Position numbers and translations under genes: made by a program. Shown in pieces: positions 47,901 through 60,660 of a stretch of DNA of 64,000 nucleotides (position 1 is the first letter of the stretch; each line of letters opens with the position of its first letter). The notes under the pieces were generated by a model that ran no database searches, was not told where the DNA came from, and saw only the letters and a list, made by a program, of their open reading frames with translations. This stretch comes from Sipunculus nudus (lineage: Eukaryota > Annelida > Sipuncula > Golfingiida > Sipunculidae), in NCBI GenBank assembly GCA_026874595.1, contig CM049314.1, positions 17,228,729 through 17,292,728 on the forward strand, written 5' to 3'.

Positions 47901-48799
47901 CTTGTGGTGATCTTGTACGGTATCACTACAATCATTATTACTCAGTACATTATTGCCTCCTGAAAGATTGCATAAATACACTCTCCCTGTGATAACTGAG
48001 GTAAAATAACAACTGATATGTCAAAGTGGGCAGACAAAATAAGAAAAGTATAGAACCTACACTCAATGTCAATTAAATAAATCTACATATGTATGAAATA
48101 AAAAGTGTAAGCTTTAAGTGTGAATTACTGGCTGCTAGTATATAATGACCGGATGGTGGTATGTTCAGAATACAGAGGATTAAACACTTCTCTGACAGCT
48201 AAATTGAATACTGGTAAAGTTTACTATATATGTCACTCATACAAGTAAAGCAGATATAAAGTGCTGGATAGCAGCACAGTGGTACTGTTACTGACGCATA
48301 ACACCACAAATTACATTAACAAAGCTCAAACCCCCTGGTCTTTTGAATCATACACATATGTACTGTAACCAGAATGTGACAGGCTGATCACTATAAATAA
48401 TTTATATGATATCCTGACTGTTTATTAACTGTTTTCTGTATGTAATAAGCATTTCTATGATTTCCTAAGGCTTAGAATACACAACGCTTTATCAAGCAAC
48501 ACAGAGATTTCATGATTTTTAAACCATAATTAGCACATATTCCCTACATATAATTTTATATTAATGAATATAACTGTACATTTTGTCTCTCTGTGGAAGC
48601 TACAGTCTTCTTTATACTGAACTGGACACAATCTAGTTTACAGTTTATGTATAACAAAACAAAGTAACGTTGAAAACTTTAATTAATGTGCAGCACACAT
48701 GACATTAAAAGTTACAGAAACACAATTTCTGTGAGTTTTCAAGCACCTTCATACTTAGGATAAATATTCAATGACTTCTTTAATTTTGTATTTTAAACT
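45000..48799. other. Intergenic or long 3' UTR of gene 2, no repeats or coding seen
   Basis: From about 45900 to 48800 the DNA is AT-rich and free of the repeat families seen elsewhere. As it lies directly downstream of the gene 2 stop codon and minisatellite, part could be an extended 3' UTR. No poly(A) site could be fixed. Confidence 0.3.
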
Positions 48800-49420
48800 G
48801 AAGACCATGCACTGTTGAATGATTTGCAGACACTGTTCAATGTTTTTCAGACACTGTTAAATGTTCAATGTTTTTGCAAACTCTCTTCAATGTACGGAAA
48901 CACAGTAAATGTTTTGCAGATACACTTCAATGTTTCACAAACTCTTCAGTGTTTCACAGACTGTTCAATAATTTGCAGACAATGTTTACTGTTTTGCAGA
49001 CATTTTTTACTGTTTTGCAGACACAGTCCAATGTTCTGCTCACACTGTTCAATATTTTGCTCACACTGTTCAATGTTTCTGCAGACACTGTTCAATGTTT
49101 TGCAAACACTCTTTCAATATTTGGAAACACTATTTTAGGTTTTGCAGACACTGTTCAACGTTTGGAAACACTATTCAATGTATGGAAACACCGTTCAACG
49201 TATTGCAGATACTATTTAAAGTTTCACAGAAACTGTTAAATGTTTCCCTGACCATTCAATGTTTCACAAACACTGTTCAATATTTTGCATATACCATTCA
49301 ATGTTTTGCAGATACCGTCAATTTTTTACAGACACTGTTCAATGTTTTGTGATCCTGTTCAATGTTTCGCAGATACTGTTCAATGATTCACAGACACTGT
49401 TTAATATTTTGCGGACATGA
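48800..49420. repeat. Minisatellite of about 21 bp abutting the gene 2 stop codon
   Basis: About 27 copies of CACTGTTCAATGTTTTGCAGA with variants (TTTGGAAACA, TTTCACAGA). It starts 20 bp inside the last coding exon and fills the expected start of the gene 2 3' UTR. Unit phase is kept across most of the array. Confidence 0.88.
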
Positions 49421-49597
49421 AGTTGGCCAACTCTTCTCTTCCGTAAACCCCACACACCTGCAGCATCTTCTGTTTCAGATGCTGGTCACCCTGGTTACCA
49501 TCCAGCCACCTCTTGCAGGCACTGACAGTGGCTCCAGAATCGTAGGGTGACAAAAGCAGTAATGATGAAAACACTGCTCTCTGTATCTTCTTTGGCA
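49401..49597 (-). CDS. Gene 2 exon k: C-terminus and stop codon
   Basis: Residues 430-494, VPKKIQRAVFSSLLLLSPYD through GVYGREELANFMSAKY, then TAA (49403-49401). The acceptor is CTTTTCAG. The final codons (SAKY-stop) lie inside the first degenerate unit of the 21-bp minisatellite that fills the next 600 bp, so the repeat borders or has replaced the original end of the reading frame. Confidence 0.88.
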
Positions 49598-50257
49598 CTG
49601 AAAAGATCAAGGTTTAATATGACTGGGTTGTAAGTTTCTTTGTAAACACTACCAAACAATGCTTATTTCATGTAAATTTGAGGTAATAGACATATATAAT
49701 TCTCAGTGTATGGATTTGGTAATTCTGACGCACTGTAGTTCTCAGATGAAGATTTTGTACTTTAAGGTATTGATCAAATTAATCAGGAAATTATCTGCAA
49801 CTCATGGCCTTCATTTGGCACTTCCTGAGTAATGATGGTTTAAAATATATATATATATATATTTTTAATTCAAGAAGAGGATTCTAACCATAACCTTCTT
49901 ACATCAGGGATATAATGCAATATATGTAATATGTGTGGCTATGTTGACAACAGATGAAGTGTACAACTCTATACTGGATTTCTATTTTAAGAAATCCCCT
50001 GTTCAGGACATGAAAAAGAACGTAGAATGTTTTAGTAATTCACATAAAGGGGAAATATAGTACAGTAAAACAACACAACATGTCAATAAGGTAATACTTA
50101 ATTCGTACAGTTAAAAAAATTGACATGATAATAAGTTACTACTAAAGATGTATAGAAAACACACATTAAAAGTCCAAGACTATTGATGGTCTGATTAAGC
50201 TGTGAGATTCTCACACCAACTGAACACACAAACACACATTATAAAGCATAAACTCAC

Positions 50258-50356
50258 CACCAGAGACCAGTGTTGCATCTAACAAAGGCTGCAGCAGTAG
50301 GAGAGCTTCCTCAGCATGTCTCCGTTTTTTGGGGGGACAGCTGTGATAAATCAATC
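50258..50356 (-). CDS. Gene 2 exon j
   Basis: Residues 397-429, GLIYHSCPPKKRRHAEEALL then LLQPLLDATLVSG. PKKRR (405-409) is a possible nuclear localisation signal. The acceptor is GTTTCAG and the donor GGTG/GTGAGT. Confidence 0.86.
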
Positions 50357-50673
50357 CTGAAACAGAGAATTATGATGTACATCCAGCTCCACACTGTCCA
50401 GCACTCCTATAAAGTGAGGCCAGTGTGATCACTGCATAGTATATGTGTATATGATATAAATTAGCACAATCTCACTTAAATTTGTGATGATAAAATAGAC
50501 AAAACATGAAAACATGGTACGTTTTATGTCTGGTTTCAATCAACTAGTTTTTTTTTTAATTCCTGCAAATCCAGAAGCAAAATGTCTGTAAATGAAAATT
50601 TTTAATGTTAACTTAAGCACTGAATAAGAATTTCAATTGGTGCTTATACAAATGAGATTAAAATGACCCAATT

Positions 50674-53600
50674 AACAAGTGACCCATGGGTCATGACGCT
50701 CAGCTGACTGGGAAGAGATTCACAAAAGGAAATTTTATCATCAGAATGGTAGATACCCATTCAACTGAAGCATCAAATAGATTAACCAACAGGCCAAGAT
50801 TTAGTCTGTATTTATATATCTGAAAAATAGAGAAAAAATGTGTAAACTTTAAAAACTAGAATACTGGTAGCCGACAAGTGACTACGTGTATCTGCCAAAA
50901 TCAGAGTGAAGTGAGGCATGGATTGAGTGGCAAGGGGAAACAGAGTGAGGTATGTTGCATATTAGCATGGATGTCTGCAGCATAAATGTGTATGTAGGTT
51001 GTGCAACCTACCACAAATCCAGAAAGCTGTCCAAGTTGTATACATATGTTAAATTTTAGGCAGAAAAGTCAAACCACTACATGGATATGAGTGATTTTAG
51101 CCCACGGCAGACAAACAGACGGTGCTGTGCAAAAATGGTTGCAGTTTTGTGTATGATAAAGACCTATGTGAGATCTAAACACAAGCACAATTTTGGCCCA
51201 ATCGGTCAAATGGTTCCTGAGATATTAGCTTGGATGTGTGCAGCGTTAACTAGAATGTAGGTGGCGCCACCTATCATAAAATCAAGAAAGCTATCCAGGA
51301 TGTATAAACCTGCAAAATTTTAGGCAGTTATGTCAAACCACTACAGAGAAATGAGTGATTTTAGGCCACGGCAGACCAACAGACAGACGCTGTGCAAAAT
51401 GTGCAAAAATGGTTGCAGGTGGCCCCTCTAGTTTTGTGTATGATAAAGACCTATGTGAGATCTATACACATGCAAAATTTTGGCCCAATCGTTCAAACGG
51501 TTCCTGAGATATGAGCTTGGATGTCTGCAGCATAAACTAGAATAAAGGTGGCGCCACCTGTCATAAAATCAAGAAAGCTATCCAGGATGTATAAAACTGC
51601 AAAATTTTAGGCAGATATGTCAAACCACTGCCACGATGTGAATGACTTTATTGCACGGCAGACAAACAGACAGACGCTGTGCAAAAATGGTTGCAGGTGG
51701 TGCCACCAGTTTTGTGTATGATAAAGAGCTATGTTAGATCTATACACATGCAAAATTTTGGCCCGATCGGTCAAACGGTTCCCGAGATATGAGCTTGGAT
51801 GTCATCAGCGTGAACGTGAATGTAGGTGGTGCCACCTGTCATAAAATCAAGAAAGCTATCCAGGATGTATAAAACTGCAAAATTTTAGGCAGATATGTCA
51901 AACCACTGCCGAGATATGAGTGACATTATTGCACGGCAGACAAACAGACAAACGTTGTGCAAAAATGGTTGCAGGTGGCGCAACCAGTTTAGCGTATGAT
52001 AAAGAGCTATGTTAGATCTATATACATGCAAAATTTTGGCCCGATCGGTCAAACGGTTCCCGAAATATGAGCTTGGATGTCATCAGCGTGATTGAGAATG
52101 TAGGTGGCGCCACCTGTCATAAAATCAAGAAAGCTATCCAGGATGTATACGCATGCCGAATTTCAGGTGAATTAGTCAATTCACTGCAGAGATATGAGTG
52201 ATTTTAACCAAAGGCAGATGAACAGATGGACACTGTGCAAACATGGTTACAGGTGGCGCCACCATTTTTTGTGTATGTTATAGAGCTATCCAAGGGCTAC
52301 ATTAGTCTAAATTTTATTTCCTGATCAGTCAAACGGTTCCCGAGATATGAGCTTGGAAAGCTGATAAAATCAAGTCCCAGAGGAGCTCTCTGGAAACGAA
52401 CGCGGCAACGGCGGAGGAACCCGGTCAAAAACATAGTATCCACAAAACTTCGTTTTGGCGGGTACAAAAATACAGGTGGCTCCACCAGTCTGCAGAAACT
52501 AATAAAAACACTTACAAACATCAATATCCATGCAAAGAATCATGGTGATCTCCCCATTAGTTGTTCAGATACTTCAGCTTTTGTATCAAATTGTCCATTA
52601 TTCTGAGGGATACTTCGGAGTCCTATAGCTTGAAGGATATGGGTAACGGAGACCTCATTTTAAGTTTCCACAGGCACTTTTCATGGGCCTTCTTGCATGA
52701 CAAGAATGAAGATTCTAGGTCCAGTTGTTGCGATTTGTACCCTGTTGACAGATAACCACATCTTTAAAGGTATCAAAAAAAGAGAAAAAAAATCGTAAAA
52801 ATTTGAAAAAAATAGAGGTGGCGCACCCAGTCTGCAGAAACTGATGGAACAGGTCATGATCAATATGTATGCCGAAAATCATGACCATCAGTGTTATAAT
52901 TATTGAGATACTGCAGATTTTGTATCAAATTTTCCATTATTCTGGGGGGTAATTTGGAGCCATACAGCTTAAAGAATATGGGTAACAGAGACCTAATTTC
53001 AGGTTTCCATGGAGACTTTTCATGGGTTTCCCTGTGTGTCAAGGATAAAGATTCTAGGTCCAGTTTTAATGATTTGTGCCCTGTTAACAGATGTTCCTAA
53101 CTTTAAAGGTCTCAAAAATAGAGAAAAAATTCGTAAAAAAACCCGAATCAATACAGGTGGTGCCACCAGTCTGCAGAAACTGATGAAACACTCCATGATC
53201 AATATCCATGAAAACAATTATGGTGATCTCTGCATTAGTTGTTCAGATACTTCAGCTTTTGTATCAAATTTTCCATTATTCTGAGCTGTACTTTGGAGTG
53301 CCATAGCTCAAAGGATATGGGTAACAGAGACCTAATTTCAGGTGTCCATGGAGATTTATCATGGGTCTCCCAGTGTGTCAACAATGAAGATTCTAGGTCC
53401 AGTCCTTACAATTTGTACCCTGTTGACAGATAACTACATCCTGAAAGGTCTCGAAAATAGAGAAAAAAAAATTGTGAAAATTTGAAAAAATACAGGTGGC
53501 ACCACCAGTCTGCAGGTACTGATGAAACACCTCTTGATCAATATGTATGCCAAAAATCATGACCATCAGTGTTGTAGTTATTGAGATGTTGCAGTTTGTT

Positions 53601-54487
53601 TTTATCAAATTTTCCATTATTCTGGGGGGTTATTGGGAGCCCCCCATAGCTCAAAGGATATGGGTAACAGACCTTATTTCAGGTTTCCATGCAGACTTTT
53701 TATGGACCTCTCAGTGTGTCAAGAATGAAGATTCTAGGTCCAGTCTTTATGATTTGTGCCCTGTTAACAGCTGTTCACATTTTTAAATTCGTAAAAAATT
53801 GAAAAATTCAGGTGGCGCCACCAGTCTGCAGGAACTTATGGAACATCTCATGATCAATATGTATGCCAAAAATCATGACCATCAGTGTTGTAGTTATTGA
53901 GATATTGAAGTTTTTGTATGAAATTTTTTACTATTCTGGGGGGTACTTTGGGGCCCCATAGCACGAAGGATATGGGTAAAAGAGACCTAATTTCTGGTTT
54001 CAAAGGAGATTTTTCATGGACCTCTCAGTGTATCAAGAATTAAGATTATAGGTCTAGGCTTTACGATTTGTGCCTTGTTAACAGATGTTCACATTTTTAA
54101 AGGTCTCAAAAATAGAGAAAAAAATTTGTAAAAAATCGAAAAATACAGGTGGCGCCACCAGTCTGCAGGAAGTGATGGAACATCTCATGATCAATATGTA
54201 TGCCAAAAATCATGACCATCAGTCAAGTAGTTAATGAGATATTGAAGTTTTTGTATGAAATTTTTGACTTTTCTGGGGGGTACTTTGGGGCCCCATAGCT
54301 CGAAGGATATGGGTAACAGAGACCTAATTTCTGGTTTCCAAGGAGATTTTTCATGGACCTCTCAGAATCCCAAGTTACAAGGTTCTAGGTTCAGCGGTTA
54401 TGATTTGTGCCTGGTTAACGGACGGACAGACGGACGACGGACAAAGAGTGATCGCTATAGCTCAGATGACTTTCAGTCAGCTGAGCT
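50674..54487 (+). mobile_element. Hairpin-ended modular element, family B copy 2 (host of nested A3)
   Basis: Left end AACAAGTGACCCATGGGTCA with GCTCAGCTGACTG at 50698-50710. The right end is a hairpin at 54459-54487 with arms AGCTCAGATGACT and AGTCAGCTGAGCT. After nested element A3 there are six tandem modules of about 315-345 bp (starts near 52472, 52815, 53153, 53493, 53807, 54146). Each opens CAGGTGGCGCCACCAGTCTG and contains GGTAACAGAGACCTAATTTC. It lies in a gene 2 intron; open frames in it are module translations, not genes. Confidence 0.75.
50889..52464 (+). mobile_element. Hairpin-ended modular element, family A copy 3, nested in B2
   Basis: Begins TATCTGCCAAAATCAGAG (50889) and ends in a hairpin at 52437-52464 (TATCCACAAAAC / GTTTTGGCGGGTA). 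The inside is an array of about four 280-bp units, each made of two related halves of about 130-150 bp. Every half begins at RGTGGCGCCACC and includes TGCAAAATTTT and GAGATATGAG. It interrupts element B2. Confidence 0.75.
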
Positions 54488-54632
54488 AAAAAACTGGATG
54501 GGGTTATTTCCCATATTCCCAATAATTATATTGAACATTGAACAGAGTTATTTCCATAGAAACAATTTATATTTACGGTGACCTGAGACATTCCATGCTG
54601 AGATAAAGCTCGATATTGTCTTCACAGCTTAC

Positions 54633-54812
54633 CTGTTATCCTGATCCAGATCTCAGCAGACTTCAGGACATCAACATTGGGTTTTTTAATTGTCTGTTTC
54701 AGTCTCTGCAGCTGGGGCCAGATCAGTTGCTTCATCAGGTAACCATGGCACCACGTCCACTCCATTACAGAGGCCAGCAGAGTCAGAGTCCGTTCACACT
54801 CATAAAACAGCC
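54633..54812 (-). CDS. Gene 2 exon i
   Basis: Residues 337-396, GLFYECERTLTLLASVMEW then MKQLIWPQLQRLKQTIKKP, ending IWIRITG. The acceptor is CTCAG and the donor ACAG/GTAAGC. This exon sits in a gap of only about 530 bp between elements B2 and B3. Confidence 0.88.
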
Positions 54813-55020
54813 CTGAGACAGACAGCAGTTATCTCAACATTTGAAATCTGTTTTTACTAGGCTTTAAATGTCACTGAATTTTGTTTCCAATGTTTGCATT
54901 TTATGTGTATTTGTGTCAACAATATTTAGAAACAGTTTTGATAATAATTCCAAATTAAACCATAATAAGTCATCAAGCACCCAGACATCCTCTTACGGAA
55001 TGATATATACTGACTTGGTG

Positions 55021-57225
55021 AACAAGTGACCCATGGGTCATGACGCTCAGCCGACTGGCATGTTGACAATATACAATATGTCAACATCATAGTTCATGCA
55101 TATTAGCTGAAGTTCATCAAGACCAACAAGCACACTAAATTTGATGAAAATCCATCCAGCTGCTCCTGAGGAATCTGGCAATTTTTGTGTATTTTGCATT
55201 ATTTCTGGGGTACTCAAACATGGCCTGTAACTCAGATAATATAGGTCACAGTGACCTCAATTCAAGTTTCTGAGGAGAACTTTTGAGGAACTCTCAAGAT
55301 GTCAAGTATGAAGATTAAGGTCAAATGGTTATGATTTGTGCCCTGCTTTGGTATCAAATTTTCAATTATTCTGGGGGTGCTTATAAGCCCCATAGCTTGG
55401 AAAATATGGGTAACAGAGACCTAATTTCCGGTTTCCAAGAAGACTTTTTCATGGACCTCCCTGGTTATCAAAATAGAAGATTCTAGGTCCAATGGTTATG
55501 ATTTGTGCCCTGCTTTGGTATCAAATTTTCAATTATTCTGGGGGGTTACTTATAAGCCCCATAGCTTGAAAATTATGGGTAACAGAGACCTTATTTTATG
55601 TTTCCAAGAAGACTTTTCATGGGCCTCCCTGGATGTCAAGTAAGAAGAATCTAGAACCAATGGTTATGATTTGTGCACTGTTAAAGGATGACCACATCTT
55701 TAAAGGTCTCAAAAACAGAGGAAAAAATTTTTAAAAATAAAAAAAAAACATTTGGGCCACCAGTCTGCAGAAACTGATAAAACATTCCACGACCAATAAC
55801 CATGCAAAGAATCATGATGACCAATGCATTAGTTGTTGAGATACTTGAGCTTTTGTATCAAATTTTACATTATTTTAGCCCCCATAGCTCTGAGGTTTTG
55901 GGTAACAGAGACATAATTTTAGGTTTCCAAGGAGACTTTTCACGGGCCTCCCTGCATGTCAAGAACGAAGATTCTAGGTCCAGTTGTTACAATTTGTGCC
56001 CTGTTATCAGATGACCACATCTTTTAAGGTATCATAAACAGAGAAAAAAAATCTTAAAAAATCAAAAATATACAGGTGGCGCCACCAGTCTGCAGAAACT
56101 GCTGAAACACTCCATGATCAATAACAATGCAAAGAATCATGGTGATCCATGCATTAGTTGTTCAGATACTTGAGCTTTTGTATCAAATTTTCCATTATTC
56201 TGAGGGATACTTCAGAGCCCCATAGCTCTGAGGTTTGGGGTAACAGAGACCTAATTTTCATTTTCCAAGGAGACTTTTTATTGGCCTCTCTGCATGTCAA
56301 GATAGAAGACTCTAGATCCAGTCGTTACGATTTGTGCCCTGTTAGAGGATGACGGCATCTTTTAAGGTATCAAAAATAGAGAAAGAAAATTGTAAAATAT
56401 CGAAAAAATACAGGTTGGGCCACCAGTCTGCAGAAACTGATGAAACACTCCATAATCAATATCCATGCAAAGAATCATGGTGATCAATGCATTAGTTGTT
56501 CAGATACTTGAGTTTTTGTATCAATTTTTCCATTTTTCTGGGGGGGTACTTTGGAGCCCCATAGCTTGAAGAATATGGGCAACAGAGACTTAATTCAAGG
56601 TGTCTAAGGAGATTTTTCATCATGGACCTCTCAGGATGTCAAGTAAGAAGATTCCATGTCCAGCGGCTGACGCATTTTTAAAGGTCTCAAAAATAGAGGA
56701 AAAAATTCGTAAAAAAAATCGAAAAATAAAGGTGGCGCCACCAGTCTGCAGGAACTGATGGAACATCTCATGATCAATATGTATGCCAAAAATCATGACC
56801 ATCAGAGATGTGGTAAAGGAGATATTTAAGTTTTTGTATGAAATTTTTTACTATTCTGGGGGGTAATTTGGGGCCCCATAGCTCGAAGAACATCTCATGA
56901 TCAATATGTATGCCAAAAATCATGACCATCAGTAATGTAGTTAATGAGATGTTGAAGTTTTTGTATGCAATTTTTTACTATTCTGGGGGGTACTTTGGGG
57001 CCCCATAGCTCGAAGGATATGGGTAACAGAGACCTAATTTCTGGTTTCCAGGGAGATTTTTCATGGACATCTGAGAATGTCAATTTACAAGATTCCAGGT
57101 CCAGGGGTTACAATTTGTGCCCTGTTAACGGACAGACGACAGGACGACCGGACAGCCAGACGGCCGGACGGACGACGGACAAAGAGTGATTGCTAAAGCT
57201 CAGATGACTTACAGTCAGCTGAGCT
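55021..57225 (+). mobile_element. Hairpin-ended modular element, family B copy 3
   Basis: Left end AACAAGTGACCCATGGGTCA (55021). The right-end hairpin is at 57197-57225 (AGCTCAGATGACT / AGTCAGCTGAGCT), preceded by a GACGG-rich spacer. Modules open near 55750, 56071, 56409 and 56730, followed by two shorter partial modules after 56880. It lies in the gene 2 intron between exons h and i. Confidence 0.75.
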
Positions 57226-57683
57226 AATAAAACTAAAAGAATTCCTCATGGTCTAAACTAAATGGACATGTATGCCCCTCAGGAGTCAATTACCATCACT
57301 AATGTATCATTTATAAACATAACAGGGGCAGATACAACAATTAGTTATTACTTATGGACAATGTTTCATTTAATGTCATTTGGACACTGCTGCAGTTTAG
57401 ACCACTGTAAGCATAATCCAAGTCAATGTATACATGGTATTTGAAATGTAATGAAGTGTAACTGTGATGGCTAGTGTAATGAAGGCACTCACCTTTGCTT
57501 AAGACTGAAAGTGATTGTTTATACCTTAATGATACACAAATATATGGTATGTTCACTTCAGACAGACATGAAATAAATGGTGCACTTCATCAAGACAACC
57601 ACACAACTGAGCACGAGCATTACCAATTAGACAATAATGTGATTAGTGGTGTCTGGAATGACAGACAGAGGGAGCCACTGTAC

Positions 57684-57807
57684 CTGAGTTTGTGTTCTTG
57701 CTGGTGAGATAAGTGACAGCTTGCTGGCCCAGGTCTGAGGCTGTTGCTGCTCCAGCCTGTTCGTGGATGTCTGACCAGCCACACACAGCTCTGTAGCTCT
57801 CTGTGAG
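57684..57807 (-). CDS. Gene 2 exon h
   Basis: Residues 296-336, LTESYRAVCGWSDIHEQAGA then a helical ATASDLGQQAVTYLTSKN. The acceptor is TACTCCAG and the donor TCAG/GTACAG, phase 0 in and 1 out. Element B3 ends 460 bp to its left. Confidence 0.84.
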
Positions 57808-58513
57808 CTGGAGTAAACCAATACATCTATTATTGCTATACACAGCAAGAGGGAACCAATACATATATCATTGCTGAACAGAACTTAAGTGAACCAATAC
57901 ACATTTAAATCATTATTCAAATATCACAGCACGTGGGGATCCTCATGCAGTGATACATACAGAAATGATATCAGTTGTGATACTGCATCATTAAACTAGC
58001 CATGTGCAATATAATTAAAAGTCCAGATTTGAATTATCTCATCATGGAACCCAGGGTCCACCTGCTGTATATTAAGATTATTATTGACACACTATGCATG
58101 TTATCAACTACATACAGGCCCTGTGATATTACAGATCATAGCTGGTTCATATCCTGGCTGGTTAATACAGCTTATATCAGCCCGGCACATGACCTGTGCT
58201 CAGTTACACACCACCCCTGAATAAAATCAACAAGAATCATGGCTCAGGTAACATCACTGTGCTCTATGAAGCACTGCCTTTGAATGAACTCAACAAACAT
58301 CACAGGTCATGTGATGTCACTGAGCTCAGTTACAACTCAGGAATGAAACTGGGACCCTGGCTGAGGGCCTCAGGCTGCTACACTGCCCTCAAGCCAATAT
58401 GAAGACCATTACCAAATGACCCTGTTGATAACATATCAGTATCTGCACTGAAGTAGTTGTATTATTATTAGTAGCACATGATACATAATAATAATAGGAT
58501 TCAAGCTACTGAC

Positions 58514-58587
58514 CTCAACATTCTGTGAATTTTTTACAAGTTCCTTGCAAATGACATGTTTAATGGCCCTGTAGAGCAGAGATGAAT
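58514..58587 (-). CDS. Gene 2 exon g (74 nt)
   Basis: Residues 271-295, DSSLLYRAIKHVICKELVKN then SQNVE. The acceptor is GTTTCAG and the donor GAG/GTCAGT, phase 1 in and 0 out. Confidence 0.83.
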
Positions 58588-59242
58588 CTGAAACATACAA
58601 GAGACTTTAAATTATCATATAGAAAGCATTTCAGTTCTCCAGTGATCCATCATTTCAGAAGGATTCATGTTTTCAAAGCAAAACATAAATAAACTACACA
58701 ACAGAAAGGCACAACATTTCTGATATTTGCTACCTGTCCTGGTATTTGAAACAGATCACTGTTGCAGAGAGTACACTTCCTTCCAATATGAACTACTGAA
58801 CACCACCATTCTAGCCATACAGAGTGCTTTGGATTAGTTATTATAGCCAGTTGAACAATCCAGGTAAAATAAACAAAGAGAATAGTTCAATGACCCTGCA
58901 TCCAAATTATGATCACTTAATTTCTTGAATCTTTTGACGGATAGTAACACGTAGCAATACAAAAAGAACGATCTACATACTATTTTCTTCAACAAAACCA
59001 AAGCCCAAATAATAACAGAGGGAATATGGGTGATCTTCATTGAAAATGATATCCTGATAGTAAGTCAAGGCCCACACAAACAAGACTGAATAGGTGGTCT
59101 GTGTATACATGTTACAAGGGCTAATTATCTCACTACATTTTACATAAACTATCTTGTACTGTTTGTTATTCTGCAGATATACAACAGACATATCATGGTG
59201 AAAATACATTTTCCTTCACAGAGGTCATCATAAAAGAGTTAC

Positions 59243-59391
59243 CAATATTCTGCATGGTTTCAGGCCAGGCACCAATCACCCCCAGCACCAAAGTGGCCCA
59301 GTCTTGGACCCTGTAACGTATGATGTCATATAACAACACACGGACACGCTGCATCTCCTCACAGACCCTAGAGGCTCCAGCATACAACCGG
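59243..59391 (-). CDS. Gene 2 exon f
   Basis: Residues 221-270, RLYAGASRVCEEMQRVRVLL then YDIIRYRVQDWATLVLGVIG, helical. The acceptor is ATTACAG and the donor ATTG/GTAACT. Phase is 2 in and 1 out. Confidence 0.86.
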
Positions 59392-59789
59392 CTGTAATAT
59401 ATAAAAGTAAGCTTCATTCAAATATAAACAATTTACTTACAAATGAAAAGTAACTGGATCAAGAAAGAAACATACACTGTCAAACCACAGGTGAATCTTG
59501 CATTTCTAAGGGATTTGTAAGAGTACATTGTATCAGATCATTGACTGGGAGTAAATATGGAAATTAATATAAAATTACATAAATCATACATCATAACTAC
59601 TTTATATGTCAGAAACAAAAAAAAATTTACCTCGCTGTGTCCTGTATATTAATTATTTATATTTGTTATGAGCATATAAAGTCAATAACATTAAAGGAGT
59701 CTATTCAGATATCTGTGGTCAATTAACTAAAGATAATCCCTTACTTCTTTATATAAAAAAAGTAAACCAGAAAACACTGATCCCACTGC

Positions 59790-60660
59790 AGACAGGCTGT
59801 TTTTGTTGTTTATATCCACCTATTTATAACTTGTGGGGGGCTCACCAAAATCATCCAAACACATTAAACATGGTGGCAAGTCAGAGGACCCAAAGTTTTG
59901 CATGGGGCATTCTGCAACTAGTGATCATTCAACTTCCTCTTCCATACAACAAAAAACCTTGGGTTACATAGTTTTTCTGTCACAGGGGCATTACAACATC
60001 TTTTCTTGGCTGAAACTATCTACAGTTCATGAATATGTACATACAGTAAGCCAGCAGAGGTAGGTGAATGAATGGCTCTAACAAAATATATATACCATGG
60101 AGATATGTAAAAATGAAACAAAGCATTGACAAAGAAAAAACAAAGTACCGCAAATGTGAATATTTCCCCCATTGTGTATCTGGTGACCTCTGACCTCATT
60201 TAATATGCGTGAATTTTGATGAGAATGTAATTCAGGTGAGAAACTCTACTGGTAAATATGTATAATGTGTTTTATGAAAATCCAAAGTATTTTTGGTAAG
60301 TCACCAAGGTGCCTCCAAAGTGCAGTGACCTATAACCTCATTAAACATGCATAGATTTTACTATTAAATCAATCTTAGGAGAGATATTTTATAGATTAAC
60401 TTTTCTAAAGAGTTTTTATTCAAATCCTTCATATATTCGTAAGTTATCGCGGCGACACCACAAAGTAGCCTAGTGACCGTGACCTTATTAAATATGCATA
60501 GATGTTGCCCATAATCATACTCAGGCGAGTAAGTTGTTGGTAAGTAGTTATGGTGAGTTTCATGAAAATCCATCAAAGCTCTGGAAAGTTATCAAAGCGA
60601 CACTAAAAGTAAATGGATGGACGGACAGACAGAAGGTATACCATGACTGGCGTATAACTG
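59790..60660 (+). repeat. Dispersed repeat family D, copy 2, with module tail
   Basis: After the part shared with 26890-27300, it continues as about three modules of about 130 bp containing 'TGACCTCATTAAA(C/T)ATGCATAG' and 'ATGAAAATCCA', ending with GACGGACAGACAGAAGG. It lies in the gene 2 intron between exons e and f. Confidence 0.5.

Noticed and set aside
48815-49352. Overlapping plus-strand frames rich in Leu, Phe, Cys and Gln
   Set aside because: These are translations of the 21-bp minisatellite, present in several frames because the unit is a multiple of three.
52297-57189. Many 60-108-codon frames with shared peptides such as MGNRDLISGFQGDFSW
   Set aside because: They are module translations of family B on both strands; stops and frameshifts differ between modules, showing no coding constraint.
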